Shown here in pieces: positions 33,655-43,375 of a stretch of 64,000 bases of DNA. Source of the DNA: Saccharibacillus brassicae (GTDB taxonomy: Bacteria; Bacillota; Bacilli; Paenibacillales; Paenibacillaceae); contig NZ_CP041217.1 in assembly GCF_006542275.1 (NCBI RefSeq), positions 2,465,501-2,529,500 of the forward strand, in the 5' to 3' direction. Within the stretch, counting starts at the first letter, position 1; the number at the start of each line of letters is the position of its first letter. The translations under genes were made by a program, and so were the position numbers. The notes below the pieces were generated by a model, which searched no databases, was not told the origin of the DNA, and was given only the letters and a program-made list of their open reading frames with translations.

Positions 33655-34134
33655 TTATTTATGATAAGGTTCCCCCCGATTAATCTTCACCGCCCGATAC
33701 ACCTGCTCCACCAGCACCAGACGCATCAGCTGGTGCGGCAGCGTCATGCGCCCGAAGCACAGCTTCTGCTGGGCGCGCTTCAGGACGTCGTCGCTGATGC
33801 CGTGGCTGCCGCCGATCACGAAGACGACGTGGCTGCTGCCGTAGGTGCCCAGTCGGTCGAGCTCGGAGGCGAGGTCCTCGGAACTCCACATCTTGCCGTC
33901 CAGCGCCAGAGCGATGACGTGGGCGTCAGGCTTGATGTGGCTCAGGATGCGCTCGCCTTCTTTGTCTTTCACGATCTTCACTTCCGCGTCGCTTAGGGAA
34001 TCCGGTGCTTTCTCGTCGGGCACTTCGACGATTTGCAGCTTGAGGTACGGCGTCAGCCGTTTGCTGTATTCCGCGATGCCTTGAACGAGGTATTTTTCTT
34101 TTAACTTGCCGACTCCGATGATTTGAATGAACAT
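33655..34134 (-). CDS. rlmH: 23S rRNA pseudouridine-1915 N3-methyltransferase RlmH
   Basis: The 159-residue SPOUT enzyme methylates m3-pseudouridine 1915 of 23S rRNA using S-adenosylmethionine. It starts [16 protein letters not shown] after GGAGG. The knotted SAM site [10 protein letters not shown] and the C-terminal [17 protein letters not shown] are intact, ending R-G-E-P-Y-H-K. The last codons are AT-rich (CCT TAT CAT AAA TAA), unlike the body of the gene, as if supplied by the adjoining island. No terminator follows in the 100 bases before the lipase gene. Confidence 0.96.
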   Translation of the reverse strand: MFIQIIGVGKLKEKYLVQGIAEYSKRLTPYLKLQIVEVPDEKAPDSLSDAEVKIVKDKEGERILSHIKPDAHVIALALDGKMWSSEDLASELDRLGTYGSSHVVFVIGGSHGISDDVLKRAQQKLCFGRMTLPHQLMRLVLVEQVYRAVKINRGEPYHK

Positions 34135-34200
34135 AAGTCCTCCCGATTTCCGTTCGTGATGTGATGCTTTCATTATACGATAGAGTGCGCCTGACAGCGC

Positions 34201-34246
34201 AAAAAAGACGACCCCCGCGCGTATCCGCCGGTCAGCCGTCTTTTCT
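34201..34246 (-). terminator. Terminator between greA and rlmH
   Basis: AAAAGACG pairs with CGTCTTTT around a GC-rich interior, with a long A-run that is a T-tract on the minus strand. It lies 50 bases beyond the GreA-like stop. Confidence 0.78.
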
Positions 34247-34295
34247 TTTCCGATCTGTTCAGCTTTGAACGCCCATCCTGCCCAAGCGCAGTTCC

Positions 34296-34778
34296 CTACG
34301 AGCCTTTCACTTCCAGCAGCTCGTAATGAATCGTGCCCATCGGGGCGTCGACGTTGATCTTCTCGCCGACTTTTTTGCCCATCAGCGCTTTGCCGAGCGG
34401 GCTTTCGTACGAGATCTTGCCGTTTGCGACGTCCGCTTCGGCCGGGCCGACCACCTGGTAATCCAGCGTGTCGCCGAACTCGATGTCTTTGAGGACGACG
34501 TTCGAACCGACGACGATAATGCCGGAACTGCCGCTGCTCGCTTCCGCGATCCGGGCTTTGATCAGCATTTTCTCCAGCTGCATGATGCGCGTCTCCATGA
34601 AAGCCTGGTCGTCCTTGGCCGAATGGTATTCGCTGTTTTCCTTCAGGTCGCCGTAGCTGATCGCGAGCTTGATGCGCGCCGCCAGCTCTTTGCGTTTCAC
34701 GTATTTAAGGTCGTCGAGCTCCGCCTGGAGCTTGTCGAATCCTTCTTGGGTCAGTACTACCACTTCTTCGTCTGCCAT
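34296..34778 (-). CDS. greA: Transcription elongation factor, GreA family
   Basis: The 160-residue protein has the N-terminal coiled coil ([16 protein letters not shown] and [20 protein letters not shown]) with the acidic tip D-L-K-E-N, and the C-terminal FKBP-like domain ([14 protein letters not shown]). It rescues backtracked RNA polymerase by stimulating transcript cleavage. GGGGTGAG precedes the ATG; the much longer upstream frame is not supported. The genome may hold another greA, so the symbol is for the family. Confidence 0.88.
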   Translation of the reverse strand: MADEEVVVLTQEGFDKLQAELDDLKYVKRKELAARIKLAISYGDLKENSEYHSAKDDQAFMETRIMQLEKMLIKARIAEASSGSSGIIVVGSNVVLKDIEFGDTLDYQVVGPAEADVANGKISYESPLGKALMGKKVGEKINVDAPMGTIHYELLEVKGS

Positions 34779-34855
34779 GCTTTTGCTCACCCCACTCGAA
34801 TAACTTCTCTCCCTAGTGTACCCTTTTTCGCGCCAACAATCGACCCATTGCCAAA

Positions 34856-35923
34856 TTAGGCGCCGAGCGAGCGGTTCGACCACCAGAGCACAAGCGCCAT
34901 GAGACCGAACAGGATCACGAGCGTGCCGAGCAGCAGCATATGCCATTTGCGGTACATGGACAAGATGGCGACGTACTCGCGGATAAAAGCGTTCGGCAGA
35001 TAGTAGAAAGCGGTCTTCGACCCAATCCCGTCAGCCTGCAGCCCCGCTTTGCGCGCGTAGACGCCGGCCCGGAACAGGTGGAAGTTGTTGGTCGCGAACA
35101 CGCACGTGTACTTGCCTGCGCCGCTTTCGGCATCCATGATTTTTTTGGAAAAAGCCATATTCTCCAGCGTGTTCACGGATTGGTCTTCCATACGGATCTG
35201 CGCGTCGGGAATGTCCTGTTCCAGCAAGTAATTGCGCATGGCGGCGGCTTCGGAGATGATCTCGTCCGAGCCTTTGCCTCCGGAGACGACGAATACGGGC
35301 GGCGTGTAGAGCAGATCTTCCTGCTTGCGGTAAAAAGCGATGCCGCGCTTGAGCCGTCCGGCGAGCAGCGGCGTCACTTTGTCGCCTTTGAGCCCGGCGC
35401 CGAGCACGACGATGTAGTCGCGCGGCGCGCGCGGACGCACCAGATTGTACAGCACGCAAGAGACGAGGTAGCACAGGAACACGAAGCCGAAATACGCGGT
35501 GACCGCCGTCATCAGGCCGATCGGCAGCGCCAGTTCTTCGCGGTCGGTCCACAGCGGTGAGAACAGCAGCAGTCCGAGGTACGCGAAGATTAGCAGGCCG
35601 AGACCGAGCGTGAGCAGGTTTTTCGGTTTGAAGCCTTCTTTTCTCCATAAAATGCGCGCGTTGTAGAGCAGTCCGGCTCCGGTGCCGATAACGAGCAGAG
35701 GCAGCAGCACGACGAAGGCCAGCGCGCCGAAGGCGGCGGCATACATGACGGCGGCATTGTCGTCGGCGACCTGGATCACGCTGATCATGAGGGAAAAAGC
35801 GAGCAGCAGCAGCCCGGAAGTGAGCAGCATGCCGACGCGGATGCGGCGTTTGTCGCGCAGATAGCTGACGACGAAAGCCAGCAGAATGAGGGCGGTCAGC
35901 CCATAGCTAAAAAGGAAGATCAT
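34856..35923 (-). CDS. DUF218 (YdcF/SanA/ElyC-like) membrane protein
   Basis: The 355-residue protein has five or so transmembrane segments in its first 165 residues, a DUF218 domain (Y-I-V-V-L-G-A-G-L-K-G, then P-P-V-F-V-V-S-G-G-K-G-S-D-E-I-I-S-E-A-A-A-M and E-D-Q-S-V-N-T-L-E-N) and a final membrane helix. Relatives act in envelope integrity and vancomycin tolerance; the enzymatic activity is unknown. GGGAG lies 12 bases before the ATG. Confidence 0.85.
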   Translation of the reverse strand: MIFLFSYGLTALILLAFVVSYLRDKRRIRVGMLLTSGLLLLAFSLMISVIQVADDNAAVMYAAAFGALAFVVLLPLLVIGTGAGLLYNARILWRKEGFKPKNLLTLGLGLLIFAYLGLLLFSPLWTDREELALPIGLMTAVTAYFGFVFLCYLVSCVLYNLVRPRAPRDYIVVLGAGLKGDKVTPLLAGRLKRGIAFYRKQEDLLYTPPVFVVSGGKGSDEIISEAAAMRNYLLEQDIPDAQIRMEDQSVNTLENMAFSKKIMDAESGAGKYTCVFATNNFHLFRAGVYARKAGLQADGIGSKTAFYYLPNAFIREYVAILSMYRKWHMLLLGTLVILFGLMALVLWWSNRSLGA

Positions 35924-36035
35924 CGGTTGTTAAAGCTCCCTTTCGTCCCGAAGGCCGAACAGGCCGCCTGCAGGCCCGGCATTGCCGGATCATGCGGGCG
36001 GCCCCGTCCGTCGGTCGTAGAATATGGAATGCGGT

Positions 36036-36203
36036 CTACACGACCAGCACGATGGCCGGCTCCTCGCAGTGCGCGCATTGGAGCGGCGGGTCCCAATCGG
36101 AAAATTCCGTCTCCTGCAGGTTCACCAGATCCGGCGCTTCCGCGTATTCGTCCAGAAATTGTTCAAGCGCGTTTTCGATATGCTGCTTGCATACACAGTA
36201 CAT
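36036..36203 (-). CDS. Small CxxH/CxxC-motif protein
   Basis: The 55-residue protein reads M-Y-C-V-C-K-Q-H-I-E-N-A-L-E-Q-F-L-D-E-Y-A-E-A-P-D-L and ends C-A-H-C-E-E-P-A-I-V-L-V-V. The C-x-x-H and C-x-x-C pairs and the central E-A-P-D-L define a small Firmicute family found between htrA and rlmH in this same neighbourhood; one zinc or iron ion per chain is likely. GGGAGTG lies seven bases before the ATG. Its function is unknown. Confidence 0.8.
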   Translation of the reverse strand: MYCVCKQHIENALEQFLDEYAEAPDLVNLQETEFSDWDPPLQCAHCEEPAIVLVV

Positions 36204-36257
36204 GACAGACACTCCCGGTTGTTGGATTTGAAAAAAGAGGGGCGGCGCAAAAAGGAA

Positions 36258-37493
36258 TTATTCGCTCGCTTCCGGACGTTCCCCGAGCGTCACGGTCGCT
36301 TTCTGCTTTTTGCCGTCGCGGTAATAGCTGATGCTCATTTTCTCGCCGATCTTTTTGTAGCCGTATAAGTATTTGCGCAGCATGAGCGTCGAATCGATCG
36401 ACCGGTTGTCGAAGCCGACGATCACGTCGTTGAGCTTGATGCCGGCGTCCTTGGCGGGGCCGAGCGATTCCAGCACGACGACGCCTTTGTCGACGCCGCT
36501 CGGCAGCTTGAGCTTGTCGACCTGGTCTTCGGCCATCGGCGCATATGGATTGTTCAGATCGAGCGAGTATACGCCGAGGTAAGGCCGGCTGATCCGTCCG
36601 CTCTTGAGCAGCTCACCCGCCGTCGCCATAACCTGATTGACCGGAATGGCGAAGCCGATGCCTTCCACGCCGGTGCTGGCGATCTTCATCGTGTTGATGC
36701 CGATCAGGCGGCCGTCGAGGTCGACCAGCGCGCCGCCGCTGTTGCCTTCGTTGATCGCGGCGTCCGTCTGGATCACCTGCTGCTCCCAGTCGTAGACGCC
36801 GTCTTCGTTGAGCGAGACGGGCATGATCCGCTTGGGATAACTGACGATGCCGGAGGTCAGCGTATCGCCGAGGCCGAGCGGATTGCCGAGTGCGATCACC
36901 GTCTCGCCGAGATCGAGCTGATCCGAATTGCCGATCTTCGCCACGGCCCGGACTTTGCCGGCGTCGACTTCCAGCACGGCGATATCGGTGATGAGATCCG
37001 AGCCGACCGCTTTCGCTTTGAGGCGCGTGCCGTCGGTCAGCACCGCTTCCAATTCTTCGGCGCCGGCGATGACATGGTGATTCGTAATGATATACGCTTT
37101 GCCGCCCTGCTTCTGGAACACGACGCCCGAACCGAGCGCGGCGTTCTCAAGCGTCGTCTCGCCGGCCGTGCGGTGGTTCACGACGCTGACGACCGCGGGC
37201 CGCACGGAAGCGGCGGCCTGCACGATGCGATCGTACGGATCGCCCGAAGACGCCGCCGAAGCCAGCGCGCCCGTGTTCACCCGGGGCAGCACGAATGCGG
37301 CAAACAGGCCGCCGAGCAGCAGCACGGTCAGCAGCGAGCCGATGACCGCGCCGAGCACGGCGCTGCCGGCTCCGCCCGGTCTTCGGCCGCGGCCGCTTCT
37401 GCCGGAGCCCTGTCGTCCGCGGCGGGTGCCGCGCTCGGCGAAGCCGCTGCTGCGTCCGCTTCCGCCGTAATATTCGTCGTCAAACAGGCTCAT
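36258..37493 (-). CDS. htrC: HtrA-like membrane-anchored serine protease (YyxA/HtrC type)
   Basis: The 411-residue protein has a cytoplasmic Gly/Arg-rich N-terminus, one membrane helix (about 45-70), a trypsin-like domain with H140, D170 and S252 in G-N-S-G-G, and a C-terminal PDZ domain. It would degrade misfolded proteins at the outer face of the membrane. Its place after walJ is conserved in Firmicutes. I chose the ATG nine bases past AAGGAAGG over one six codons earlier that overlaps it. Confidence 0.92.
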   Translation of the reverse strand: MSLFDDEYYGGSGRSSGFAERGTRRGRQGSGRSGRGRRPGGAGSAVLGAVIGSLLTVLLLGGLFAAFVLPRVNTGALASAASSGDPYDRIVQAAASVRPAVVSVVNHRTAGETTLENAALGSGVVFQKQGGKAYIITNHHVIAGAEELEAVLTDGTRLKAKAVGSDLITDIAVLEVDAGKVRAVAKIGNSDQLDLGETVIALGNPLGLGDTLTSGIVSYPKRIMPVSLNEDGVYDWEQQVIQTDAAINEGNSGGALVDLDGRLIGINTMKIASTGVEGIGFAIPVNQVMATAGELLKSGRISRPYLGVYSLDLNNPYAPMAEDQVDKLKLPSGVDKGVVVLESLGPAKDAGIKLNDVIVGFDNRSIDSTLMLRKYLYGYKKIGEKMSISYYRDGKKQKATVTLGERPEASE

Positions 37494-37666
37494 GGTCATC
37501 CTTCCTTCCATCTATGCACGCCGTCCGCCGCGGGATCGGCCGGTCTGGGACCGGTCGTCCGGAGCGGCAGCTTCGAACTCTCGTTGACTGCGCATGGTCC
37601 TCTATCCATTAAACCGTTTGCTTGCCTGCCGACGCCGATTCGTACCCTGCCGCGCTTATTGCATGC

Positions 37667-38488
37667 TTATTCGCCGCTTTTGCTGCCGACTTCGTCCCAC
37701 GGCGTCGGCATGTTCCAGTACGTGTCGCGCAGTTCGAATTCGCTGTCCTTGAAAAAGACGCCGCTGTCTTCCATCGAGCAGCGTACCGTCATGCGCGCGA
37801 TGTCCATCATATTGTGGTCGCGGCTGAGGTGGGCCAGATACGTGCGCTTCAAGCGGCCGTTCAGCAGCTCGCTTAACGCTTCGCCCGCCGCGTTGTTGGA
37901 CAAGTGGCCGATATCGCTGAGAATCCGCCGCTTGATGTTCCACGGGTAACGCCCCATGCGCAGCATCTCGATATCGTGGTTCGACTCCAGCACGAGCACG
38001 TCGGAGTCGTAGATCGCTTCCTTGACGCGGTCGCTCATGTAGCCGAGATCGGTCGCGAGGCTCAGCTTGTGGATGCCGTCGTCGAACGTGTAGCCGACCG
38101 GCTCCGCCGCGTCGTGCGAAATGCCGAACGATTCGGCGCGCAGCGAACCGAAATCCGCCGCCGTGCCCGTTTCCAGAATTTTGCGCTGGGCCGGCTCGAT
38201 CTGCCCGACGTATTTTTTCATCGCTTCCCACGTCTTCTCGTTCGCGTAGATCGGCAGTTTGTACTTGCGCGCAAGCGCCCCTACCCCTTTGACGTGGTCC
38301 GTGTGTTCGTGCGTGACGAGGATGCCGCTGAGCTGCTCCGGCGACACGTCGCGTTCACGCAGCAGGTCTTCCACCCTTCTCGCGCTAAGCCCCGCGTCGA
38401 CGAGCAGCGTCGTGCCGCCCAGCTCGATCACCGTGGCGTTGCCCGTCGATCCGCTCGACAATACGGTAAAACGCATTCCCATACTCAT
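37667..38488 (-). CDS. walJ: Metallo-beta-lactamase-fold hydrolase WalJ (YycJ)
   Basis: The 273-residue protein has the signature T-H-E-H-T-D-H, an N-terminal S-S-G-S-T-G-N-A and later A-T-D-L-G-Y, E-S-N-H-D and H-L-S-R-D-H, the metal ligands of the fold. WalJ is co-transcribed with walRK and has been linked to coordination of cell division with DNA replication, and to DNA repair as a nuclease. GAAGGAG lies before the ATG. It is the fifth gene of the walRK operon. Confidence 0.93.
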   Translation of the reverse strand: MSMGMRFTVLSSGSTGNATVIELGGTTLLVDAGLSARRVEDLLRERDVSPEQLSGILVTHEHTDHVKGVGALARKYKLPIYANEKTWEAMKKYVGQIEPAQRKILETGTAADFGSLRAESFGISHDAAEPVGYTFDDGIHKLSLATDLGYMSDRVKEAIYDSDVLVLESNHDIEMLRMGRYPWNIKRRILSDIGHLSNNAAGEALSELLNGRLKRTYLAHLSRDHNMMDIARMTVRCSMEDSGVFFKDSEFELRDTYWNMPTPWDEVGSKSGE

Positions 38489-38512
38489 TGATAATCTCCT
38501 TCTCTCCGCTGC

Positions 38513-39253
38513 TCAGGGACTGATAACGTCTCCGCTTGCTCCCTGCACGTAGTACACGCTGTATGAAGGGTTCGCGTCGCTCTCGATCGTGAAGCGCCAC
38601 ACCGGCGCCGCCACCTGCGTCTGCGAATCGAACGTCTGGCCGTAGAAGCCCAGCACGATCTCCTTCACCACCGCGCCTTCGGGCAGGTAATTCTCGATCA
38701 GCGTGCCGAGCGCCTTCTGCGCGGGCAGCACTTCCGTCTCGCCGCCGGCTCCCTGGATATCGACCGGGGCGCCGCGGTAAGCGGTAATCTTCTGATCGGT
38801 ATAAAAAAGTTCCAGACTTGCGTTGAACAGCGGCCACTGCCGCTCGAACAGCGGATGCAGCGTGAACGAGCCGTCCCCGCTGCCGCCCGCCGCAAAAGCG
38901 TCGTAGCTGTACGTCCCGATCTGCGGGATCTCGTTTTTCAAAGCCGAAGCCAGGTCGTTCGGCGCGAAGATCAGCTTGCTGTCGGCCGGAACTTCCAGCT
39001 GCACCGGTTCGCTCGAAGCCTGGCGGACGTAGCGGTACGAGATCTTCGGCAGGCTCGGCGTATCGGCCGGGATCGAAGTCAGCACCTGGATATTCTTCTC
39101 TTCCATCGCGCGCTGCGTGCTCTCGCTCAGCGAGCCGAAGCCGAGGCTTACGCCCTGCTGCTCGCGGAAGTCGTTCCAGAGCTGGTAGCCCAGCACCAGA
39201 TTCAGCAGCAGAAACGCATAGATCAATACGTTCTTCGCCCTTCCCCAATCCAA
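38513..39253 (-). CDS. yycI: WalRK accessory protein YycI
   Basis: The 246-residue protein has one N-terminal membrane helix (N-V-L-I-Y-A-F-L-L-L-N-L-V-L-G) and an extracytoplasmic domain. In B. subtilis YycI and YycH bind WalK in the membrane and hold its activity down. The start M-D-W-G-R-A-K uses a TTG seven bases after GGGGGAG; a GTG two codons earlier is too close to that site. Sequence of the outer domain is weakly conserved, so the call rests on topology and gene order. Confidence 0.9.
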   Translation of the reverse strand: MDWGRAKNVLIYAFLLLNLVLGYQLWNDFREQQGVSLGFGSLSESTQRAMEEKNIQVLTSIPADTPSLPKISYRYVRQASSEPVQLEVPADSKLIFAPNDLASALKNEIPQIGTYSYDAFAAGGSGDGSFTLHPLFERQWPLFNASLELFYTDQKITAYRGAPVDIQGAGGETEVLPAQKALGTLIENYLPEGAVVKEIVLGFYGQTFDSQTQVAAPVWRFTIESDANPSYSVYYVQGASGDVISP

Positions 39254-39337
39254 GTCCACTCTCCCCCTTTCGCCCGGCCGCCCGATGCGGCGGTTCGCCG
39301 CCTCAACTGCCGCTTGCTCTTGCTGCCGAAGCCCAGC

Positions 39338-40636
39338 CTAGCTGAACGTCGCGATCGATCCGTCCGTCAGCACGGCCACCCAGCCCGGCACGAGCCGCAG
39401 CGTATCGCCGTTCATGCGCGGCGTGTACGCCGGGTACAGATCGACGACCTTGCGGCCGTGCACGTCCTCGATATTCGTGATGCGGTCGATCAGCATCTGC
39501 CCGCCGGGCAGCGTATACTGCGGACCCTGCTTCCCGACGTCCGCCGTCTCCAGCAGCGACCGCTCGTAGAACGAGACGGTGCCCTGCTGCAAAATCAGGT
39601 TCATGAAGCCGTAGCGCACGCTGCCGCTGCCGAGAATCGGCAGCGAGCCGTAATACTGCTGGAACCGGACGCTGAAATCGGAATCGTTGTCCGAATTGCC
39701 GCCGCCCGGCAGTTCGGCGCGGTAGCGCCCGTTCCAGCCGCCGTGCTGGTTGACGAAGTCGACGGCCGACAGTACGCTTTCGGTCGCGTCCGCTTCGATC
39801 GCCGGCGCGGCGGCCGGATCGGTATAGGTCATCCAGCGCGCCTCGTCTTCGATCTGGAGGCTGCGCTTGCTGTCGGTGTAGATCTCCGAACCGTCCTGTT
39901 CGTGAATGTTGCGCGTCACGGCCGGATCGGCGAACAGGTTGCGCTGCATCTGGTCGCTCGTGAACGAGTCGGTCTCCAGCACCGCTTCCGCCAGCACGAT
40001 CGGCTTGGACGGCACGTACAGCGTATGCTTGTCCAGCGGCGTGTACGGCGTCCATTCTTCGCCGAACGCCACGTGCTGCAGCACGTCCTGCACCGTCAGG
40101 TCCAGCTGCTTCGCCTCGTACACGTCCCGGCCGTCGGCACTGAAGAAGAAGGCGCGCGGCTTCTCGTCACCGCGGCCGGTGTAGATCCAGATCCGGTCGA
40201 TATCCGCCGTCTCGAACGCCGCGTCCGCGGACAGCCGCATCGTTTTTTGCAGCAGTGGCACCGGCAGGCCGGTTCCGAACGACAGCTCGATGCCCGGATT
40301 GTCGGCCGCGATCTTCGCCCAATCCGCTCCCGAGACCAGCTGCACCTGAAACGCGGCGAAGTCGCGTGCCTGAATGCGCGCGTAGATCAGCTTGTAAAAA
40401 GCCGAATCCGGATAGAAAATCGTATGCTTGTCTTCGCCCATATGAATGATCATGCGGTCGGGATACAGCGTATCCTCGACGCTTCGCAGCTCGCCCATCT
40501 CGTCGGTCCGGACGTAGCCGGCCGACGAGACGACGACCGAACCCGTGCCGGGCAGCCGATAGATCAGCAGGTAGCTCTGCACGAGACTGACGGCGACGAG
40601 CACGGTCAGCACCGCCGTTTTGAGCCGTTCTTTCAC
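39338..40636 (-). CDS. yycH: WalRK accessory protein YycH
   Basis: The 432-residue protein has one N-terminal membrane helix (A-V-L-T-V-L-V-A-V-S-L-V-Q-S-Y-L-L-I-Y) and a large outer domain, as in YycH of Bacillus. The GTG start lies directly after the TAA of walK, with AAGGAGG inside the walK end, so translation is coupled. It works with YycI to restrain WalK kinase activity. Confidence 0.9.
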   Translation of the reverse strand: MKERLKTAVLTVLVAVSLVQSYLLIYRLPGTGSVVVSSAGYVRTDEMGELRSVEDTLYPDRMIIHMGEDKHTIFYPDSAFYKLIYARIQARDFAAFQVQLVSGADWAKIAADNPGIELSFGTGLPVPLLQKTMRLSADAAFETADIDRIWIYTGRGDEKPRAFFFSADGRDVYEAKQLDLTVQDVLQHVAFGEEWTPYTPLDKHTLYVPSKPIVLAEAVLETDSFTSDQMQRNLFADPAVTRNIHEQDGSEIYTDSKRSLQIEDEARWMTYTDPAAAPAIEADATESVLSAVDFVNQHGGWNGRYRAELPGGGNSDNDSDFSVRFQQYYGSLPILGSGSVRYGFMNLILQQGTVSFYERSLLETADVGKQGPQYTLPGGQMLIDRITNIEDVHGRKVVDLYPAYTPRMNGDTLRLVPGWVAVLTDGSIATFS

Positions 40637-42499
40637 TTATTCGCCGCCTCCTTCCGCATAGGCGGGCAGCGTGAACGTCACGCGCGTGCCCTGCCCGAGC
40701 TCCGATTCGATCGCGATATCGCCGCCGTGCGCCTCCACGATCTCGCGCGCGATGGCAAGCCCCAGCCCGGTGCCTCCCATTCCGCGCGAGCGCGCTTTGT
40801 CGACGCGGTAGAACCGCTCGAAGATCCGGCCCAGCTCTTCCTTCGGGATGCCGATGCCGGTATCCGACACGACGACCGCATAGCGCAGACCGTCTTCGAG
40901 CCGGTAGGCGTCCAGCGTCACTTCGCCGCCTTCGGTCGTGTATTTCATCGCGTTCGACACGACGTTGTCGAGCACCTGGTCGATCTGGTCGCGATCGACG
41001 TTGACCGTGCCGAGATCCGGCGAAGCCTTCAGCCGGATGCCGATGCCTTTGCCCTGCAGCGGGAACATGAAGCGTTCCGCCACTTCCTCGACCAGTTCGA
41101 ACAGGTCCGCCTTTTTGCGGCGCAGCGCCGTCTCCTTGGAATCCATGCGCGACAGCTGAAGCAGGTCCGTGACGAGCCGGATCATGCGCTCCGTCTCGTT
41201 CTGGATAACGCCGACGAAGCGTCCGGCCACGGCCCGGTCGTCCAGCGCGCCGTCTTCGAGCGCTTCGGTATAACTCTTGATCGTCGTGAGCGGCGTGCGC
41301 AGCTCGTGCGACACGTTGGCGACGAATTCCCGCCGCAGCGTGTCGAGCCGTTCCTGCTCGGTAATATCCTGCAGCACCGCGATCGTGCCGCTGACGCCGA
41401 CTTCCGTGCCGCTCTCGCGGCGGTGGATCGGGCTGAGCGTCGCCTTGATCGTCAGGTCTTCGCGCCCGCCCGGGCCTCCGGGCGAATCCGGCGTGCCTCC
41501 GCTGCCGCCCAGAATGATGCTGCGCAGCCCGGCGGACGGCAGTTCTTCGTCGTCTTCGGGCAGGTCGAGCAGCCCGGAGATGCCGCGGCCGATAATATCG
41601 GCTTCGCGCATGCCGAGCATGGCGCTCGCGACCCGGTTGACGAGAATGACCGAGCCGGATTCGTCGGCCGCGATCACCCCGTCGCTCATATTCGTCAGAA
41701 TCGAAGACAGCTTCTCTTTCTCTTCTTCGTTGAGCGCCAGCACGCCCTGCAGGCGGCTCGTCATATGGTTGAACGCTTCGCCGAGCTGGCCGATCTCGTC
41801 GCTGCCGAATACCGGCATCCGCACGTGGAACCGCCCTTCGGCGACCGCGGTCGCCCGCTTGGTCATCTCCTTGATCGGCTGCGTGACCGTATGCGCCAGA
41901 ATGACGCCGAGCACGGCCGTCAGGCAGAGCGCGATCAGCACGCCGGAGATGAAGATGCCGTTGATACGCTGCATCGTGTCGTACAGGCTCTGCATCGAAG
42001 CGACGATATAGATCGCGCCGACGATCTTGCCGGCGCTGACGACCGGCTTGGCGACGACCTTTTTGCGGACGTTGTCTTCGTCGATAATATATTCTTCGTT
42101 ATCGTCGATGCCCTGCAGCGCACGGCTGACGACGGTCTGCGTGTTTTTGCTGTTCACGAGATCCGCGTGCGTCGACAGCGACGTGATCAGCACGCGGCCG
42201 CTGACGTCGAGCACCTGGATCTCGCCGCTGCTCATGCTGGAGAAGTTGTCGACGAGCGTCCGCAGGCTCGCGGTCTTGTCCTCGGCCGCTTCCCCGCTGC
42301 CCGTCCAGTTCTGTCCCGCCAGAACGGACAGCAGTTCGGCCTGTTCCTTGAGGTCGTTCGTGAAATTGTTCGTCAGCGACGTCTTCATCGCGCTGACGAA
42401 ATAGACGCCGATCAGCTGCATCGCGATCAGGATCAGCAGCATGTAGACGATGATCAGCTTCGCCTGCACGGAACGGAAAAAAGCGGCTCCGCGAAACAT
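40637..42499 (-). CDS. walK: Sensor histidine kinase WalK
   Basis: The 620-residue kinase has two membrane helices (14-36 and 180-203) enclosing an outer sensing domain, HAMP (203-256), PAS (262-380), HisKA with H398 in [10 protein letters not shown], and HATPase_c (about 505-615) with D-T-G-I-G-I and G-L-G-L-A-I. It phosphorylates WalR to control peptidoglycan hydrolases and is usually essential in low-GC Firmicutes. A glycine/proline-rich insertion ([15 protein letters not shown]) interrupts the PAS domain. It follows walR by three bases. Confidence 0.95.
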   Translation of the reverse strand: MFRGAAFFRSVQAKLIIVYMLLILIAMQLIGVYFVSAMKTSLTNNFTNDLKEQAELLSVLAGQNWTGSGEAAEDKTASLRTLVDNFSSMSSGEIQVLDVSGRVLITSLSTHADLVNSKNTQTVVSRALQGIDDNEEYIIDEDNVRKKVVAKPVVSAGKIVGAIYIVASMQSLYDTMQRINGIFISGVLIALCLTAVLGVILAHTVTQPIKEMTKRATAVAEGRFHVRMPVFGSDEIGQLGEAFNHMTSRLQGVLALNEEEKEKLSSILTNMSDGVIAADESGSVILVNRVASAMLGMREADIIGRGISGLLDLPEDDEELPSAGLRSIILGGSGGTPDSPGGPGGREDLTIKATLSPIHRRESGTEVGVSGTIAVLQDITEQERLDTLRREFVANVSHELRTPLTTIKSYTEALEDGALDDRAVAGRFVGVIQNETERMIRLVTDLLQLSRMDSKETALRRKKADLFELVEEVAERFMFPLQGKGIGIRLKASPDLGTVNVDRDQIDQVLDNVVSNAMKYTTEGGEVTLDAYRLEDGLRYAVVVSDTGIGIPKEELGRIFERFYRVDKARSRGMGGTGLGLAIAREIVEAHGGDIAIESELGQGTRVTFTLPAYAEGGGE

Positions 42500-42502
42500 G
42501 GC

Positions 42503-43231
42503 CTAAAATCCTCCCGGCTTGTTCGAACGCATCATGTAGCCGAGGCCCCGGCGCGTCAAAATGTATTCCGGCTTGCTCGGATCGTCTTCGATCTTCTCGC
42601 GCAGGCGCCGGATGGTCACGTCGACCGTGCGCACGTCGCCGAAATATTCGAAGCCCCACACCGCCTGAAGCAGATGTTCGCGCGTCATGACTTTGCCCGC
42701 GTTTTTGCCCATGTAATACACCAGCTCGTATTCGCGGTGCGTCAGGTCGAGCGGCTCGCCGTTCTTGTACACCATATACATATCCGTATCGATAAAAAGG
42801 GCATCCACGGTCAGTCCCTGCCGCTGCTGCGGCTGCGCACCCGTGCCCGGATGCAGCGCCGCGCCCGGCTGGTGGCGGCGCATCTGCGCTTTGACCCGGG
42901 CCAGCAGTTCGCGCGTGCTGAACGGCTTGGTGACGTAATCGTCCGCGCCCAGCTCCAGCCCCAGCACTTTGTCGATCTCGCCGTCCTTGGCGGTCAGCAT
43001 GATGATCGGCACCGGCAGTTGGGTCCGCACTTCGCGGCAGACGTCCATGCCGTCCTTGCCGGGCAGCATCAGATCCAGCAGGATCAGGTCCGGCTTCTCG
43101 CTCAGCGCAAGTTCCACCGCCCGAATGCCGTCGAACGCGCAGATGACCTCGTAGCCTTCTTTTTCCAGATTGAATTTTAAAATATCCGCAATCGGCTGCT
43201 CGTCGTCCACAACCAGGATTTTGCCCTGCAT
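42503..43231 (-). CDS. walR: Response regulator WalR (OmpR family)
   Basis: The 242-residue regulator has a receiver domain with D10, phosphorylated D53 in L-L-D-L-M-L-P-G and K at T-K-P-F, and a winged-helix OmpR domain ([20 protein letters not shown]). A Q/P-rich linker ([15 protein letters not shown]) of host-specific length joins them. It activates cell-wall hydrolase genes. It is the first gene of walR-walK-yycH-yycI-walJ-htrC. Confidence 0.96.
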   Translation of the reverse strand: MQGKILVVDDEQPIADILKFNLEKEGYEVICAFDGIRAVELALSEKPDLILLDLMLPGKDGMDVCREVRTQLPVPIIMLTAKDGEIDKVLGLELGADDYVTKPFSTRELLARVKAQMRRHQPGAALHPGTGAQPQQRQGLTVDALFIDTDMYMVYKNGEPLDLTHREYELVYYMGKNAGKVMTREHLLQAVWGFEYFGDVRTVDVTIRRLREKIEDDPSKPEYILTRRGLGYMMRSNKPGGF

Positions 43232-43295
43232 TTCGATTGGCCCCCTTGCTCGATTCCCCGTTCTTCTCGGGATCTTTCCCGGGGATATCTTCGTT

Positions 43296-43301
43296 ATTTT
43301 A
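43296..43301 (-). promoter_or_regulatory. Putative -10 of the walRK operon
   Basis: TAAAAT lies on the minus strand 65 bases before the walR start. No good -35 is visible at the right spacing, so the call is weak. Confidence 0.35.
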
Positions 43302-43375
43302 CCATAGGAGACGGGAAAAAGCGCCGCCGGGAAAGGTCCGGAGGCGCTTAATATCCGAGAACGTGACATTCAAAA

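Noticed and set aside
38855-43180. Very long open frame on the plus strand opposite walK, yycH and yycI
   Set aside because: It is a codon-bias shadow of GC-rich genes on the other strand: Arg/Ala-rich composition, no ribosome site and no recognisable domain.
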